Source: a virus
DNA: 33,880 nucleotides
Virus record (IMG/VR): IMGVR_UViG_3300032116_000761
Coordinates: 1 to 33,880 of that record
Strand: one strand, 5' to 3'
Shown one piece after another: positions 7,258 to 13,552 of this stretch. The position numbers were made by a program, and so were the translations under genes. A model generated the notes under the pieces. That model had not been told where the DNA came from and ran no database searches. It was given only the letters and a program-made list of their open reading frames with translations. Position 1 is the first letter of the stretch; each line of letters starts with the position of its first letter.

Positions 7258-7444
7258 TGGTATCTCCTACTTTGTCTGAGAGTTTGTCGAATTCAGGAAC
7301 ATGATCTAGTGTATCACGCTTTCTAACCTGCTGCAACAAGACCCCTTTGTAAGTAGGGAAAGGCCAATTCTGAGGTATTTCATTCGGTTGATTCAGAATT
7401 CCACCCTCGCTTTTGTTCACGCTGCCGAGAGAAGTCACGATCAT
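7232..7444 (-). CDS. hypothetical protein, start uncertain
   Basis: The frame ending at 7232 encodes a protein-like C-terminus (PQNWPFPTYKGVLLQQVRKR then DHVPEFDKLSDKVGD) and overlaps the 5' end of the SleB-like gene by 26 nt. I list ATG 7444, but its ribosome site is weak and it would overlap the basic protein gene 7380-7532. A near-cognate ATT at 7399 after GAGGGTGG is another possibility. Confidence 0.5.
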   Translation of the reverse strand: MIVTSLGSVNKSEGGILNQPNEIPQNWPFPTYKGVLLQQVRKRDTLDHVPEFDKLSDKVGDTNAEQEALF

Positions 7445-7532
7445 TGCGCTTGTCACGCTTTGGGTCACGCTGCTCCCGACGCATCTTGGCGTTCTTCGGT
7501 CGAACGATTCGCTCAGTGAACGTGCCTTGCAT
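7380..7532 (-). CDS. small, highly charged basic protein
   Basis: 50 residues, very rich in R, K, D and E (KMRREQRDPKRDKRNDRDFS in the middle). ATG 7532 overlaps the stop of the preceding gene (TAATG), indicating coupled translation. The composition suggests a disordered, RNA- or DNA-contacting protein; no family recognised. Confidence 0.65.
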   Translation of the reverse strand: MQGTFTERIVRPKNAKMRREQRDPKRDKRNDRDFSRQREQKRGWNSESTE

Positions 7533-7699
7533 TACGCACACTCCGTCATCAGAGCTTCCACTGCTTCCTTCTTCATCACAGCGTCATCGTATTCCAGACG
7601 TTCGAACAGCGTGCGAACCGATTCGTTTTCGAAGTCAGCCTCGACAACGTTGAACAGACGCGGGATGCTAGCGTTACGAACGATATGAATTTCTTTCAA
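7532..7699 (-). CDS. small hypothetical protein, TTG start
   Basis: 55 residues from TTG 7699, the only in-frame start correctly spaced behind AGGAGATTCAA. The product is acidic overall (VEADFENESVRTLFERLEYD). The leader after the promoter at 7735-7763 contains AACAACCTCTAGGAG, shared with the leader at position 62. No family recognised. Confidence 0.65.
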   Translation of the reverse strand: MKEIHIVRNASIPRLFNVVEADFENESVRTLFERLEYDDAVMKKEAVEALMTECA

Positions 7700-7734
7700 T
7701 TGAATCTCCTAGAGGTTGTTGAACAGAGAAATGA

Positions 7735-7763
7735 ACTATAGCTTAGAACTTAAACCTTGTCAA
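7735..7763 (-). promoter_or_regulatory. sigma70-like promoter
   Basis: TTGACA (7758-7763), a 17-nt spacer and TATAGT (7735-7740) on the minus strand, overlapping the stop of the gene at 7750. It drives 7532-7699 and the genes downstream of it. Confidence 0.8.
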
Positions 7764-7953
7764 CTGTAGGGTCTTTGGTTTCTTCGAATTGATCAAGTTG
7801 GTTACCCTTGACTTCACACCAAACAACATCAGGTTTATCAACCTTAGCGAATTGATGCCAGAAGCCATTACCACTGAAGTTATCACCAAGATAGATCAAC
7901 CGCTCAGGTTGACCAATCCAGTTATAGCGACCACCGATTACGAACTTAGTCAT
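7750..7953 (-). CDS. hypothetical phage protein
   Basis: 67 residues, rich in aromatic and glycine residues (GGRYNWIGQPERLIYLGDNF), perhaps a small beta-barrel. ATG 7953 overlaps the stop of the upstream gene (ATGA). No family recognised. Confidence 0.7.
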   Translation of the reverse strand: MTKFVIGGRYNWIGQPERLIYLGDNFSGNGFWHQFAKVDKPDVVWCEVKGNQLDQFEETKDPTVDKV

Positions 7954-8105
7954 TGCTTTTCCCGAGCAATACGATCATTGACTGACTTGACCTTTTCATC
8001 AGCTTCACGCTTTAAACGAAAGAGTTCCATGTCGGTGAAAGTATGAGTGTCGAAAGCCTTCCACACACCGTTGTTGAACTTTACCACGAACCGCTTGTTT
8101 TCCAT
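7950..8105 (-). CDS. small charged hypothetical protein
   Basis: 51 residues (MENKRFVVKFNNGVWKAFDT, then a helical, charged C-terminus). ATG 8105 follows AGAGGTAAATTCACT. It overlaps the end of the 8081-8266 gene and ends in ATGA with the next gene. Confidence 0.65.
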   Translation of the reverse strand: MENKRFVVKFNNGVWKAFDTHTFTDMELFRLKREADEKVKSVNDRIAREKQ

Positions 8106-8266
8106 AGTGAATTTACCTCTTGGTTAGATTGATCGAAAGTGTCTTCGTAGAATGTACGCTGTCTTGTTCGATTTGTCAACTGCTGTACTGCGTCTTTTTC
8201 GAAAGTATCGTCGTACAGGTCAAAGTCTTCAGCGAATGGATCAGATTGTTTCTTTTTTTTGGGCAT
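8081..8266 (-). CDS. small hypothetical protein with basic start and acidic body
   Basis: 61 residues (MPKKKKQSDPFAEDFDLYDD at the N-terminus). ATG 8266 follows a GGGGG ribosome site. It lies 3 nt after the stop of the 8270-8800 gene. No domain recognised. Confidence 0.65.
   Translation of the reverse strand: MPKKKKQSDPFAEDFDLYDDTFEKDAVQQLTNRTRQRTFYEDTFDQSNQEVNSLWKTSGSW
8151..8179 (-). promoter_or_regulatory. weak candidate internal promoter
   Basis: TTGACA (8174-8179), a 17-nt spacer and TACATT (8151-8156) on the minus strand, inside the 8081-8266 gene. It could start a transcript for 7950-8105. Confidence 0.3.
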
Positions 8267-8269
8267 CTG

Positions 8270-8800
8270 TCAACCCCCTTTCCCGTCAGGTTCAGAGGGT
8301 TTTTTGTCAGAGAAAAGTCTACCCTCAGAAGGTTCTGCTAGAATGTCGAACTTTTCATAGTGACAGACTGCATCATTGACAAGAGCCTGATGATGAGCAA
8401 CTGCCATTCTATACAGGTTGGTGAATCTGTCAATCAGTTTTGACTTTTCGATTGTTGTTTCACCGATACCTGCGTGTAGCATCTGTACGGTAAGCCTGCT
8501 CGACTCTAGTACAATTGCAAACGTATGAAGTTGAGACTGGTTTACAGCAGTAGCTTCACCCATAAGAATGGAAGCGTTAAGCTTACACATTTCACAAAGG
8601 AACGATGACTCAAGCTCAGTCAAATCCTTGAAGAACTCTACGGTGTTTAGATAACCGGTATTGATTACATGGTGTGCTGCACGATAGACAAACGAAGGTA
8701 GTTCTTTTGCTTTGAATACATCATGAGGATCATTGATTAGGATATCATCATCCTTGGGTGGTTCTGCTGTCATCCAATACGGTGGGTCTTTTACGTTCAT
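8270..8800 (-). CDS. hypothetical phage protein
   Basis: 176 residues, mostly helical in appearance, with polar N- and C-terminal tails. ATG 8800 overlaps the stop of the HU-like gene (ATGA) and follows AAAGGAAGTAA. I recognise no domain; co-expression with the HU-like gene is clear from the overlap. Confidence 0.7.
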   Translation of the reverse strand: MNVKDPPYWMTAEPPKDDDILINDPHDVFKAKELPSFVYRAAHHVINTGYLNTVEFFKDLTELESSFLCEMCKLNASILMGEATAVNQSQLHTFAIVLESSRLTVQMLHAGIGETTIEKSKLIDRFTNLYRMAVAHHQALVNDAVCHYEKFDILAEPSEGRLFSDKKPSEPDGKGG

Positions 8801-9144
8801 TTACTTCCTTTCGATTCAATATCCTGCCTGAGAATACTATCTTTCTTCACTGCACCCTTAATGTCTGCATCACAACGATACCCGACTCTATACTCTTCAG
8901 GTTTAGTCATGTGCAAATCCAGATGAGCATTGTACCACGACCTCTCTGGAATCAGAAAGGTTGCCCACGTACCTAGTCCACGAATCTGAACAGTATTACC
9001 CTTCACTAGTTCAGATTGAGTAATGTATACCATTGCACGTAGAATATCACGCACTTCATACTCATGGTATTTACTGTGAGCGGAAATCAGCTTGATCAGC
9101 TGATGGTCCGTCACTTTAGGTCGATTGCGTTTTACTCTAGCCAT
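8797..9144 (-). CDS. HU/IHF-like DNA-binding protein
   Basis: 115 residues. The region from about residue 11 to 65 follows the HU pattern: a two-helix start, EVRDILRAMVYITQSEL, then a beta turn with VQIRGLGTWATF, comparable to KVQLxGFGTF in HU/IHF. It would bend or compact phage DNA. The C-terminal arm is longer and more divergent than in bacterial HU. The start at 9144 directly abuts the thyX stop (TAAATG). Confidence 0.7.
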   Translation of the reverse strand: MARVKRNRPKVTDHQLIKLISAHSKYHEYEVRDILRAMVYITQSELVKGNTVQIRGLGTWATFLIPERSWYNAHLDLHMTKPEEYRVGYRCDADIKGAVKKDSILRQDIESKGSK

Positions 9145-10056
9145 TTAGCCTCGCTTTACGTGATTAGGAATCAGTTGACGATACTGAATATACCCTTTGA
9201 TATTACCTGACCAGTAGTTACCGTCGAAGTCCATGTGCGTCCATCCTTGCGTCCTAGCAGAAGGGATTGGATATTCTTTAGGATTTCGTACAAGCAATTG
9301 GTGCTCTACAGGGCTAGCATGTACAGGCTCAGACTCGATTAGTCGATCAAAGATTACTTTAGCTTTTTCTACGCTGAAGTCTAGCTTACGGTAAGATACT
9401 TGGGCACATAGACTAGCAGAAACTTTCTTAGCATCTTCAGTGCTAAGTTCTTCATTACCGATGCAGTAATGCAGTTTCAGATTCATACCTGTACCACGAA
9501 CAAGATCGAGGTAAGGCAGGTGCCATTCACCATCGTACAGATTCATAGCTTTAGCTTGATTGTACGCTTTGTGCATAACCTTAGCAAGCTGTCGGATTTC
9601 AGGTTGAGCATCCTTGTGATCACGCAACCACCAGAAGTTATTCCACTCGGTAGCGGTAACGACAACCTTCATCCACACGTAGGGCTCTAGGATTCTGTTA
9701 ACGATTTGTTTGTGTGCTTGGTAATGCGACATGCGTTCAGCAACAATAGAAGCCTGTTCTGCTGAATTAATCCAATCACCCTTAACCATTGCAAGTTCAT
9801 TTCCTTGTAGCTCTTCATTAGCCTGCATCCCAGGTTGATTCTTACCCCAATGCACCGGCATCGCAGGATCAGAGCGAACCATTTCGATTGTCTTAGCAAC
9901 AGGAATAGCCCTCGAACTAGCAGCATTGCGACTGAACATCCGGTGAGTCATGAACTCGCTATGGATGAACCGAGGATACTCTAGTTCGAAGGTGGTTGCA
10001 ACGTCTCCTGTGAAAACGTTCTTGGTTTTGAGTAGAACTTTAGCTGTGATTTGCAT
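9145..10056 (-). CDS. thyX: flavin-dependent thymidylate synthase
   Basis: 303 residues. The ThyX motif appears as THRMFSRNAASSR (residues 37-49), a variant of RHRxxSxxxxSxR. ThyX makes dTMP from dUMP using FAD, NADPH and methylene-tetrahydrofolate, supplying dTTP for phage replication; it pairs functionally with the dCMP deaminase at 26353-26778. I start at ATG 10056, preceded by AAGGATTACACTA; a longer in-frame extension overlaps the phosphoesterase gene and is not homologous-looking. It overlaps that upstream gene by 17 nt. Confidence 0.9.
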   Translation of the reverse strand: MQITAKVLLKTKNVFTGDVATTFELEYPRFIHSEFMTHRMFSRNAASSRAIPVAKTIEMVRSDPAMPVHWGKNQPGMQANEELQGNELAMVKGDWINSAEQASIVAERMSHYQAHKQIVNRILEPYVWMKVVVTATEWNNFWWLRDHKDAQPEIRQLAKVMHKAYNQAKAMNLYDGEWHLPYLDLVRGTGMNLKLHYCIGNEELSTEDAKKVSASLCAQVSYRKLDFSVEKAKVIFDRLIESEPVHASPVEHQLLVRNPKEYPIPSARTQGWTHMDFDGNYWSGNIKGYIQYRQLIPNHVKRG

Positions 10057-10636
10057 TAGTGTAATCCTTATGATGATCATTGATTCGAACGTCTCGGTTT
10101 TCCATGTATCGAACAATGTCTTCCTCTGCAAACGGTCGATGTACACCGTACAGATTGAAAGCATTATCCAAACCAACGTCTAGCACTTTACCTTGAGAGA
10201 ACTCAGGCTTGAGGTTACCGTGACAATGACCATGAAGGTGCCAGCTACCATGACCTTGTTTATGCCATGATGCGATTGGAAAGTGAAATAGAACTACGCT
10301 CTTATCACCAATCCGAATTTCTTCGTAGTCTTTGACACGAGTTACATTACTGCATTCTTGCTTGAGCCACAACAGATCTTCGAATCGGTCGTGGTTACCC
10401 TTGAACAATCGAATGTCGTTGCAGTGCAGATCATCTACAATAGCTCGGGTGTCTCGCTTGTCTCGCGCAAACGAGAAGTCACCCAGGTGATACAGAGTGT
10501 CTTCAGGTCGAACGAAAGAGTTGAGTAAGTTTACCAACCACATATCGTGAGAATCTTGCGAAGTATCCCGTCCCCGATTCGTGAATCGTACAATATTTCG
10601 ATGCGAGAAGTGCAGGTCGCTTGTGAACCATTTCAT
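10040..10636 (-). CDS. calcineurin-like metallophosphoesterase
   Basis: 198 residues. Metal-binding motifs are in order: SDLHFSH (6-12), GDFSF (52-56), GNHDR (80-84), HFP (118-120) and HGHCHG (135-140), so the two-metal site looks complete. Related enzymes act on phosphomonoesters, cyclic phosphodiesters or nucleic acid ends. The next genes upstream are a nucleotidyltransferase-like protein, an RNA ligase and a polynucleotide kinase, so a role in RNA 3'-end healing is possible but unproven. ATG 10636 is preferred over ATG 10642 because AAAAAGGA precedes it by about 6 nt. Confidence 0.85.
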   Translation of the reverse strand: MKWFTSDLHFSHRNIVRFTNRGRDTSQDSHDMWLVNLLNSFVRPEDTLYHLGDFSFARDKRDTRAIVDDLHCNDIRLFKGNHDRFEDLLWLKQECSNVTRVKDYEEIRIGDKSVVLFHFPIASWHKQGHGSWHLHGHCHGNLKPEFSQGKVLDVGLDNAFNLYGVHRPFAEEDIVRYMENRDVRINDHHKDYTNANHS

Positions 10637-11087
10637 GTGCATTCCTTTTTAAATGTTTGTATGTTTGAAATTCTTCCCATGTCATCATCTGACGCAGCAT
10701 CGAGTGTACATCACAACGCAGAGGCTTGTCAAGCGTCACACCTGACTCGTGCAGAAGTCGGCATACGTCAGCAGCGTGACCAAACATATCATACTCGGTT
10801 CGACTGATGACGAAGACGAAGTTGCCCACAACACCATCAATGTCAGTTTTGAACGACACAAACTCTGTACCGTCATCCATCTTCGAACCGTTGAATTCCC
10901 ACCCAAGGTCTTGAGTAACCTCGAATTCATCCTTCAGTCCAAAGTCAGGATAGGCAACGATCATGTCTACATCATTGTTTACACATTGCATGATGTAGCT
11001 GCTACCTACAGGTCGGCATGGAGCATTATGAAAATGCTTAACAATTAGCTGACGCATTACGCTTACGATCACGGTGTATTTATCCAT
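10503..11087 (-). CDS. nucleotidyltransferase-like protein
   Basis: 194 residues in the open frame. GSSYIMQCVNNDVDMIV (residues 28-44) fits the GS...DxD signature of the nucleotidyltransferase fold, with Asp39 and Asp41 as metal ligands. The substrate is unknown. ATG 11087 follows GGAGAATCACT. The last 45 codons overlap the phosphoesterase gene in another frame. A T TTA AAA heptamer at 10647-10653, in the frame needed for -1 slippage, would give a product ending at 10633 in an ATGA overlap instead. Its genes on either side belong to an RNA-repair-like cluster. Confidence 0.6.
   Translation of the reverse strand: MDKYTVIVSVMRQLIVKHFHNAPCRPVGSSYIMQCVNNDVDMIVAYPDFGLKDEFEVTQDLGWEFNGSKMDDGTEFVSFKTDIDGVVGNFVFVISRTEYDMFGHAADVCRLLHESGVTLDKPLRCDVHSMLRQMMTWEEFQTYKHLKRNAHEMVHKRPALLASKYCTIHESGTGYFARFSRYVVGKLTQLFRST
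10703..10732 (-). promoter_or_regulatory. weak candidate internal promoter
   Basis: TTGACA (10727-10732), an 18-nt spacer and TACACT (10703-10708) on the minus strand, inside the nucleotidyltransferase-like gene and upstream of the phosphoesterase. Confidence 0.35.
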
Positions 11088-11931
11088 AGTGATTCTCCAA
11101 AAATAGACGACGTTCTTGTTCGGGTAGTTCACACCAATCTGACCACAGATAATGATCTTGAATCAAATATGGTGCATTTTTCCACATTTTTGGTAGTCGA
11201 TCAATCTTAAAATACGGAGTAGCACGCATCAGCATTTTCTTACCAATGTAATACGGACTCTTCAGCTTACATGGACGATTGTACAGAGGATCACCCTGTA
11301 GCTGATAGACCATGAAACCTTCACCGTGATCACGCTCAGCAAGTTGAATTGCTTCACCGAGGGTAATTCCAATCACAGTATTGGAAGTCGAATAAGCAAG
11401 CCAATTTCCGTTAGAAATGCGAGAACCAAGATAGTGAGCACCATCTTGTTCCTCAACAATGTGTGGATCAAACTTACTGTCGCAGATTTCAAATACCAGT
11501 GTGCAATCAATGTTGTCTTCGTTTTCAAGAGCAGGATGACCAGTCAGCATATTCTGCGCATGCTTGACGTATTCACTATCGAAACTACCAGTAGTCGTAA
11601 TCAACCAGTCACCATCCACCAAGGTTACACATGCCATATAACCATTAAACTTTTTGTCGATACGGACTTCGGTGTTCAATGGAACATCTTTCCACCAATC
11701 ATTCTCAAGATAATTGAACGACTTACGGGGAGCATGTACCACACGCTCACCAGTCGAAAGACGGTACACATGACCACGACACTCCATGAGTTCAGGTCGC
11801 TTGAACCACATGTAGTCGAACATAGCCTTGCGTGAATACTTAAACATTACCAGATCGTCACCATAAAGCTTCTGAATAGCAAGCTTATCTGCGACGAGTT
11901 GCTGCATCTGCTTGAGGGACGGGTAGTTCAT
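11080..11931 (-). CDS. RNA ligase, T4 Rnl1-like
   Basis: 283 residues. Nucleotidyltransferase motifs are in order: KFNG with candidate AMP-accepting Lys94 (94-97), LVFEI (145-149), EGFMVY (204-209) and KLKSPYY (222-228). The upstream RGHVYRL and FNYLENDWW segments are where T4 RNA ligase 1 has RG-x-x-F and FFN elements. Rnl1-type enzymes join 5'-phosphate and 3'-OH RNA ends, classically resealing cleaved tRNA. The kinase gene at 12068 lies one small gene upstream. Motif I has Asn in place of the usual Asp. The start overlaps the small membrane-protein gene (TAATG). Confidence 0.8.
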   Translation of the reverse strand: MNYPSLKQMQQLVADKLAIQKLYGDDLVMFKYSRKAMFDYMWFKRPELMECRGHVYRLSTGERVVHAPRKSFNYLENDWWKDVPLNTEVRIDKKFNGYMACVTLVDGDWLITTTGSFDSEYVKHAQNMLTGHPALENEDNIDCTLVFEICDSKFDPHIVEEQDGAHYLGSRISNGNWLAYSTSNTVIGITLGEAIQLAERDHGEGFMVYQLQGDPLYNRPCKLKSPYYIGKKMLMRATPYFKIDRLPKMWKNAPYLIQDHYLWSDWCELPEQERRLFLENHYG

Positions 11932-12068
11932 TAGTAGTAGACTCCGAGGTTAGCTAAGAAGAAACCGATCATTAATCGAATGCCAGGATCGAGGTATGAT
12001 ACAGTGAAAAGAACTCCTGTCAATGCCCCAAAGACACCGATCAGGAGTGTAAAGATGAACTTTTTCAT
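11931..12068 (-). CDS. small membrane protein
   Basis: 45 residues with a hydrophobic N-terminal segment (FIFTLLIGVFGALTGVLFTV, residues 4-23) and a second moderately hydrophobic stretch. ATG 12068 overlaps the kinase stop (TGATG), and its TAA overlaps the ligase ATG, so it is translated between the two. Its role is unknown. Confidence 0.7.
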   Translation of the reverse strand: MKKFIFTLLIGVFGALTGVLFTVSYLDPGIRLMIGFFLANLGVYY

Positions 12069-12490
12069 CAGAGACTGTGTTCGAACCTATCACGCATCTT
12101 GGTGACAGTTTCTTCAGGAACACCGTGAGTGGACTTATTACCGTGGATGTTGTTCATCGTAATGACAAAGATATTGTAGTTTGCTCTTGATGCCATCGTC
12201 AAGTATTCATCGTATTCCCACTCACGGGTGAAAGTGTTGGACACAATAACATTATTCCTGTCATCAATTGCACGTTGGACTTTCTGACGACACCAAGCAT
12301 GAGCATCTGCAATACGTCGAGGTTCAAAAACACCATCAAACTTTTCGACAAAGTATTGATCAGCTTCGGCAATGACAATGGGTTCAACTGTCATGTGTGA
12401 AATCAGTTCAGCAAACGTACTCTTACCGGAGCCGGGAAGACCCCGGATGATAAGCATGAACGGTTTATCAATCATGTCTTTGATGTTCAT
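12068..12490 (-). CDS. P-loop kinase, N4BP2/polynucleotide-kinase-like
   Basis: 140 residues. The Walker A motif is GLPGSGKST (17-25). It is followed by EADQYFVEKFDGVFEP, an AHAWC segment and VIVSNTFTREWEYDEY, an arrangement resembling the kinase domain of N4BP2 and phage 5'-polynucleotide kinases. The likely reaction is phosphorylation of 5'-OH RNA ends, preparing them for ligase. No phosphatase domain is attached, unlike T4 Pnkp. It is the first gene of the contiguous kinase, membrane protein, ligase, nucleotidyltransferase, phosphoesterase series. Confidence 0.75.
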   Translation of the reverse strand: MNIKDMIDKPFMLIIRGLPGSGKSTFAELISHMTVEPIVIAEADQYFVEKFDGVFEPRRIADAHAWCRQKVQRAIDDRNNVIVSNTFTREWEYDEYLTMASRANYNIFVITMNNIHGNKSTHGVPEETVTKMRDRFEHSL

Positions 12491-12498
12491 TTTTACCC

Positions 12499-12789
12499 TT
12501 ACAGGTTATCGATATCCATCGTCTTCAGCAATTCGACTTGACCTTCACTCATCGCAACAGGCTTCTGCTTAGCGGAGTCAGCAAGCATCGAGGACAGCAA
12601 CACACCCATCCATTCATCAGAAAGAGGTTCGCCGGATTCAATGCGATCCTTCATTGCTAATGCAACCACTTTTGCCATGTTAGCCAGATAGAACTGAGCA
12701 ATAGCTTCAACGTTATCGGGAAACGTGTCAAACATGGCACTGAGTGCCACGAGTTGACCAGCGGTAAAGTTAGCGGACAGGTTTTTCAT
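12499..12789 (-). CDS. hypothetical phage protein
   Basis: 96 residues, helical and alanine/leucine rich (NVEAIAQFYLANMAKVVALA in the first half). It starts at ATG 12789, overlapping the stop of the 12786 gene. No family recognised. Confidence 0.7.
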   Translation of the reverse strand: MKNLSANFTAGQLVALSAMFDTFPDNVEAIAQFYLANMAKVVALAMKDRIESGEPLSDEWMGVLLSSMLADSAKQKPVAMSEGQVELLKTMDIDNL

Positions 12790-13013
12790 TTGATTAGTTC
12801 CTTCAGTTCGAGTTTAAGACGGCGAGCATCTTCGCCACGGAAAGTGTTTGCATTACCAAGAAAGTATTGCACGATTGACTCTGCGCTGTCAAGTCCGTAC
12901 TTGTCGTTTTTATCGACTAGACACAACATTGCTTGCAAGTATGGTACTGCACCAAAGTACGGCTTTTTCCATACGTTGATGATTTCAGCAGCGACTTCGC
13001 AGATACGTCTCAT
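12786..13013 (-). CDS. small conserved phage protein
   Basis: 75 residues. The segments YFGAVPYLQAM, YGLDSAESIVQYFLGNA and TFRGEDARRLKLELK fit a small protein family I know from many phages and prophages, without a described function. Start and stop overlap the neighbouring genes by 4 nt each. Confidence 0.8.
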   Translation of the reverse strand: MRRICEVAAEIINVWKKPYFGAVPYLQAMLCLVDKNDKYGLDSAESIVQYFLGNANTFRGEDARRLKLELKELIK

Positions 13014-13402
13014 TTGAGGATAATACCTTGCTTTTTCATTGCAGTACGAATGACTGCTGCGGTTTTCTTGAAAGTACGACCTTCATCATTTCTAGACGCA
13101 AGGTGTGTGCAATCAGTGTGTCTATTAAGAAGACTGTCGATTACTTTTTGCACAGTATCGGTAGGCATTTCATGCTCATTGCTGTAGTGAACGGTACCAG
13201 ATGCCAAAACTTTCTTTGACACCAATCCATCTTCAGCAAGGATATCACATGCAAGACCAAGGCAGCACATACCGTTACCGTTATTTAGTGCTCCACCGAT
13301 TCGCTTAATCTTGCCACTTTCAAGCCCATTAACCCACTTTTGGACAAATGCTTCACCTGTATCACCATATTTAGCTTTAAAGTTTTGCTCAAACTTACTC
13401 AT
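13010..13402 (-). CDS. conserved hypothetical protein (CCLG motif family)
   Basis: 130 residues. The pattern WVNGLESGKIKRIGGAL, then MCCLGLACDIL near residue 46, and a C-terminal SRNDEGRTFKKTAAVIR matches a family of phage and bacterial hypothetical proteins with ALRSGxY...CCLGVLCDL...NDxGxSFxxIA. No activity is known to me. ATG 13402 follows AAAGGAAATCAT. Its mRNA leader contains a strong 93-nt secondary structure (13425-13517), so expression may be RNA-regulated. Confidence 0.8.
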   Translation of the reverse strand: MSKFEQNFKAKYGDTGEAFVQKWVNGLESGKIKRIGGALNNGNGMCCLGLACDILAEDGLVSKKVLASGTVHYSNEHEMPTDTVQKVIDSLLNRHTDCTHLASRNDEGRTFKKTAAVIRTAMKKQGIILK

Positions 13403-13424
13403 ATGATTTCCTTTATGTTAAGAA

Positions 13425-13517
13425 GTGATGTGTGGACTCTGCTCCGTAACTCACGTTACTTGTCAATGTCTCCGGTTAAGCGGGAGTCTTGACTGCACCT
13501 GCACTCTCACACATCAC
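13425..13517 (-). ncRNA. structured mRNA leader, possible riboregulator
   Basis: On the minus strand the element begins GTGATGTGTG and ends CACACATCAC, a perfect 10-bp closing helix. Inside are GUAAC-GUGA-GUUAC, a hairpin with a GNRA tetraloop on this strand only; GUCAA/UUGAC with CUCC/GGAG nested; and a competing GACUC/GAGUC pairing. The promoter at 13524-13552 predicts transcription start at about 13517, the first base of the closing helix. It ends 22 nt before ATG 13402. I match it to no known riboswitch class. Confidence 0.6.
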
Positions 13518-13523
13518 AAAACT

Positions 13524-13552
13524 AGTTTATACCGTCAGCAGATACTTGTCAA
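13524..13552 (-). promoter_or_regulatory. sigma70-like promoter at the 3' end of nadV
   Basis: TTGACA (13547-13552), a 17-nt spacer and TAAACT (13524-13529) on the minus strand; the -10 box includes the nadV stop codon. It drives the structured leader and 13010-13402. Confidence 0.7.
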
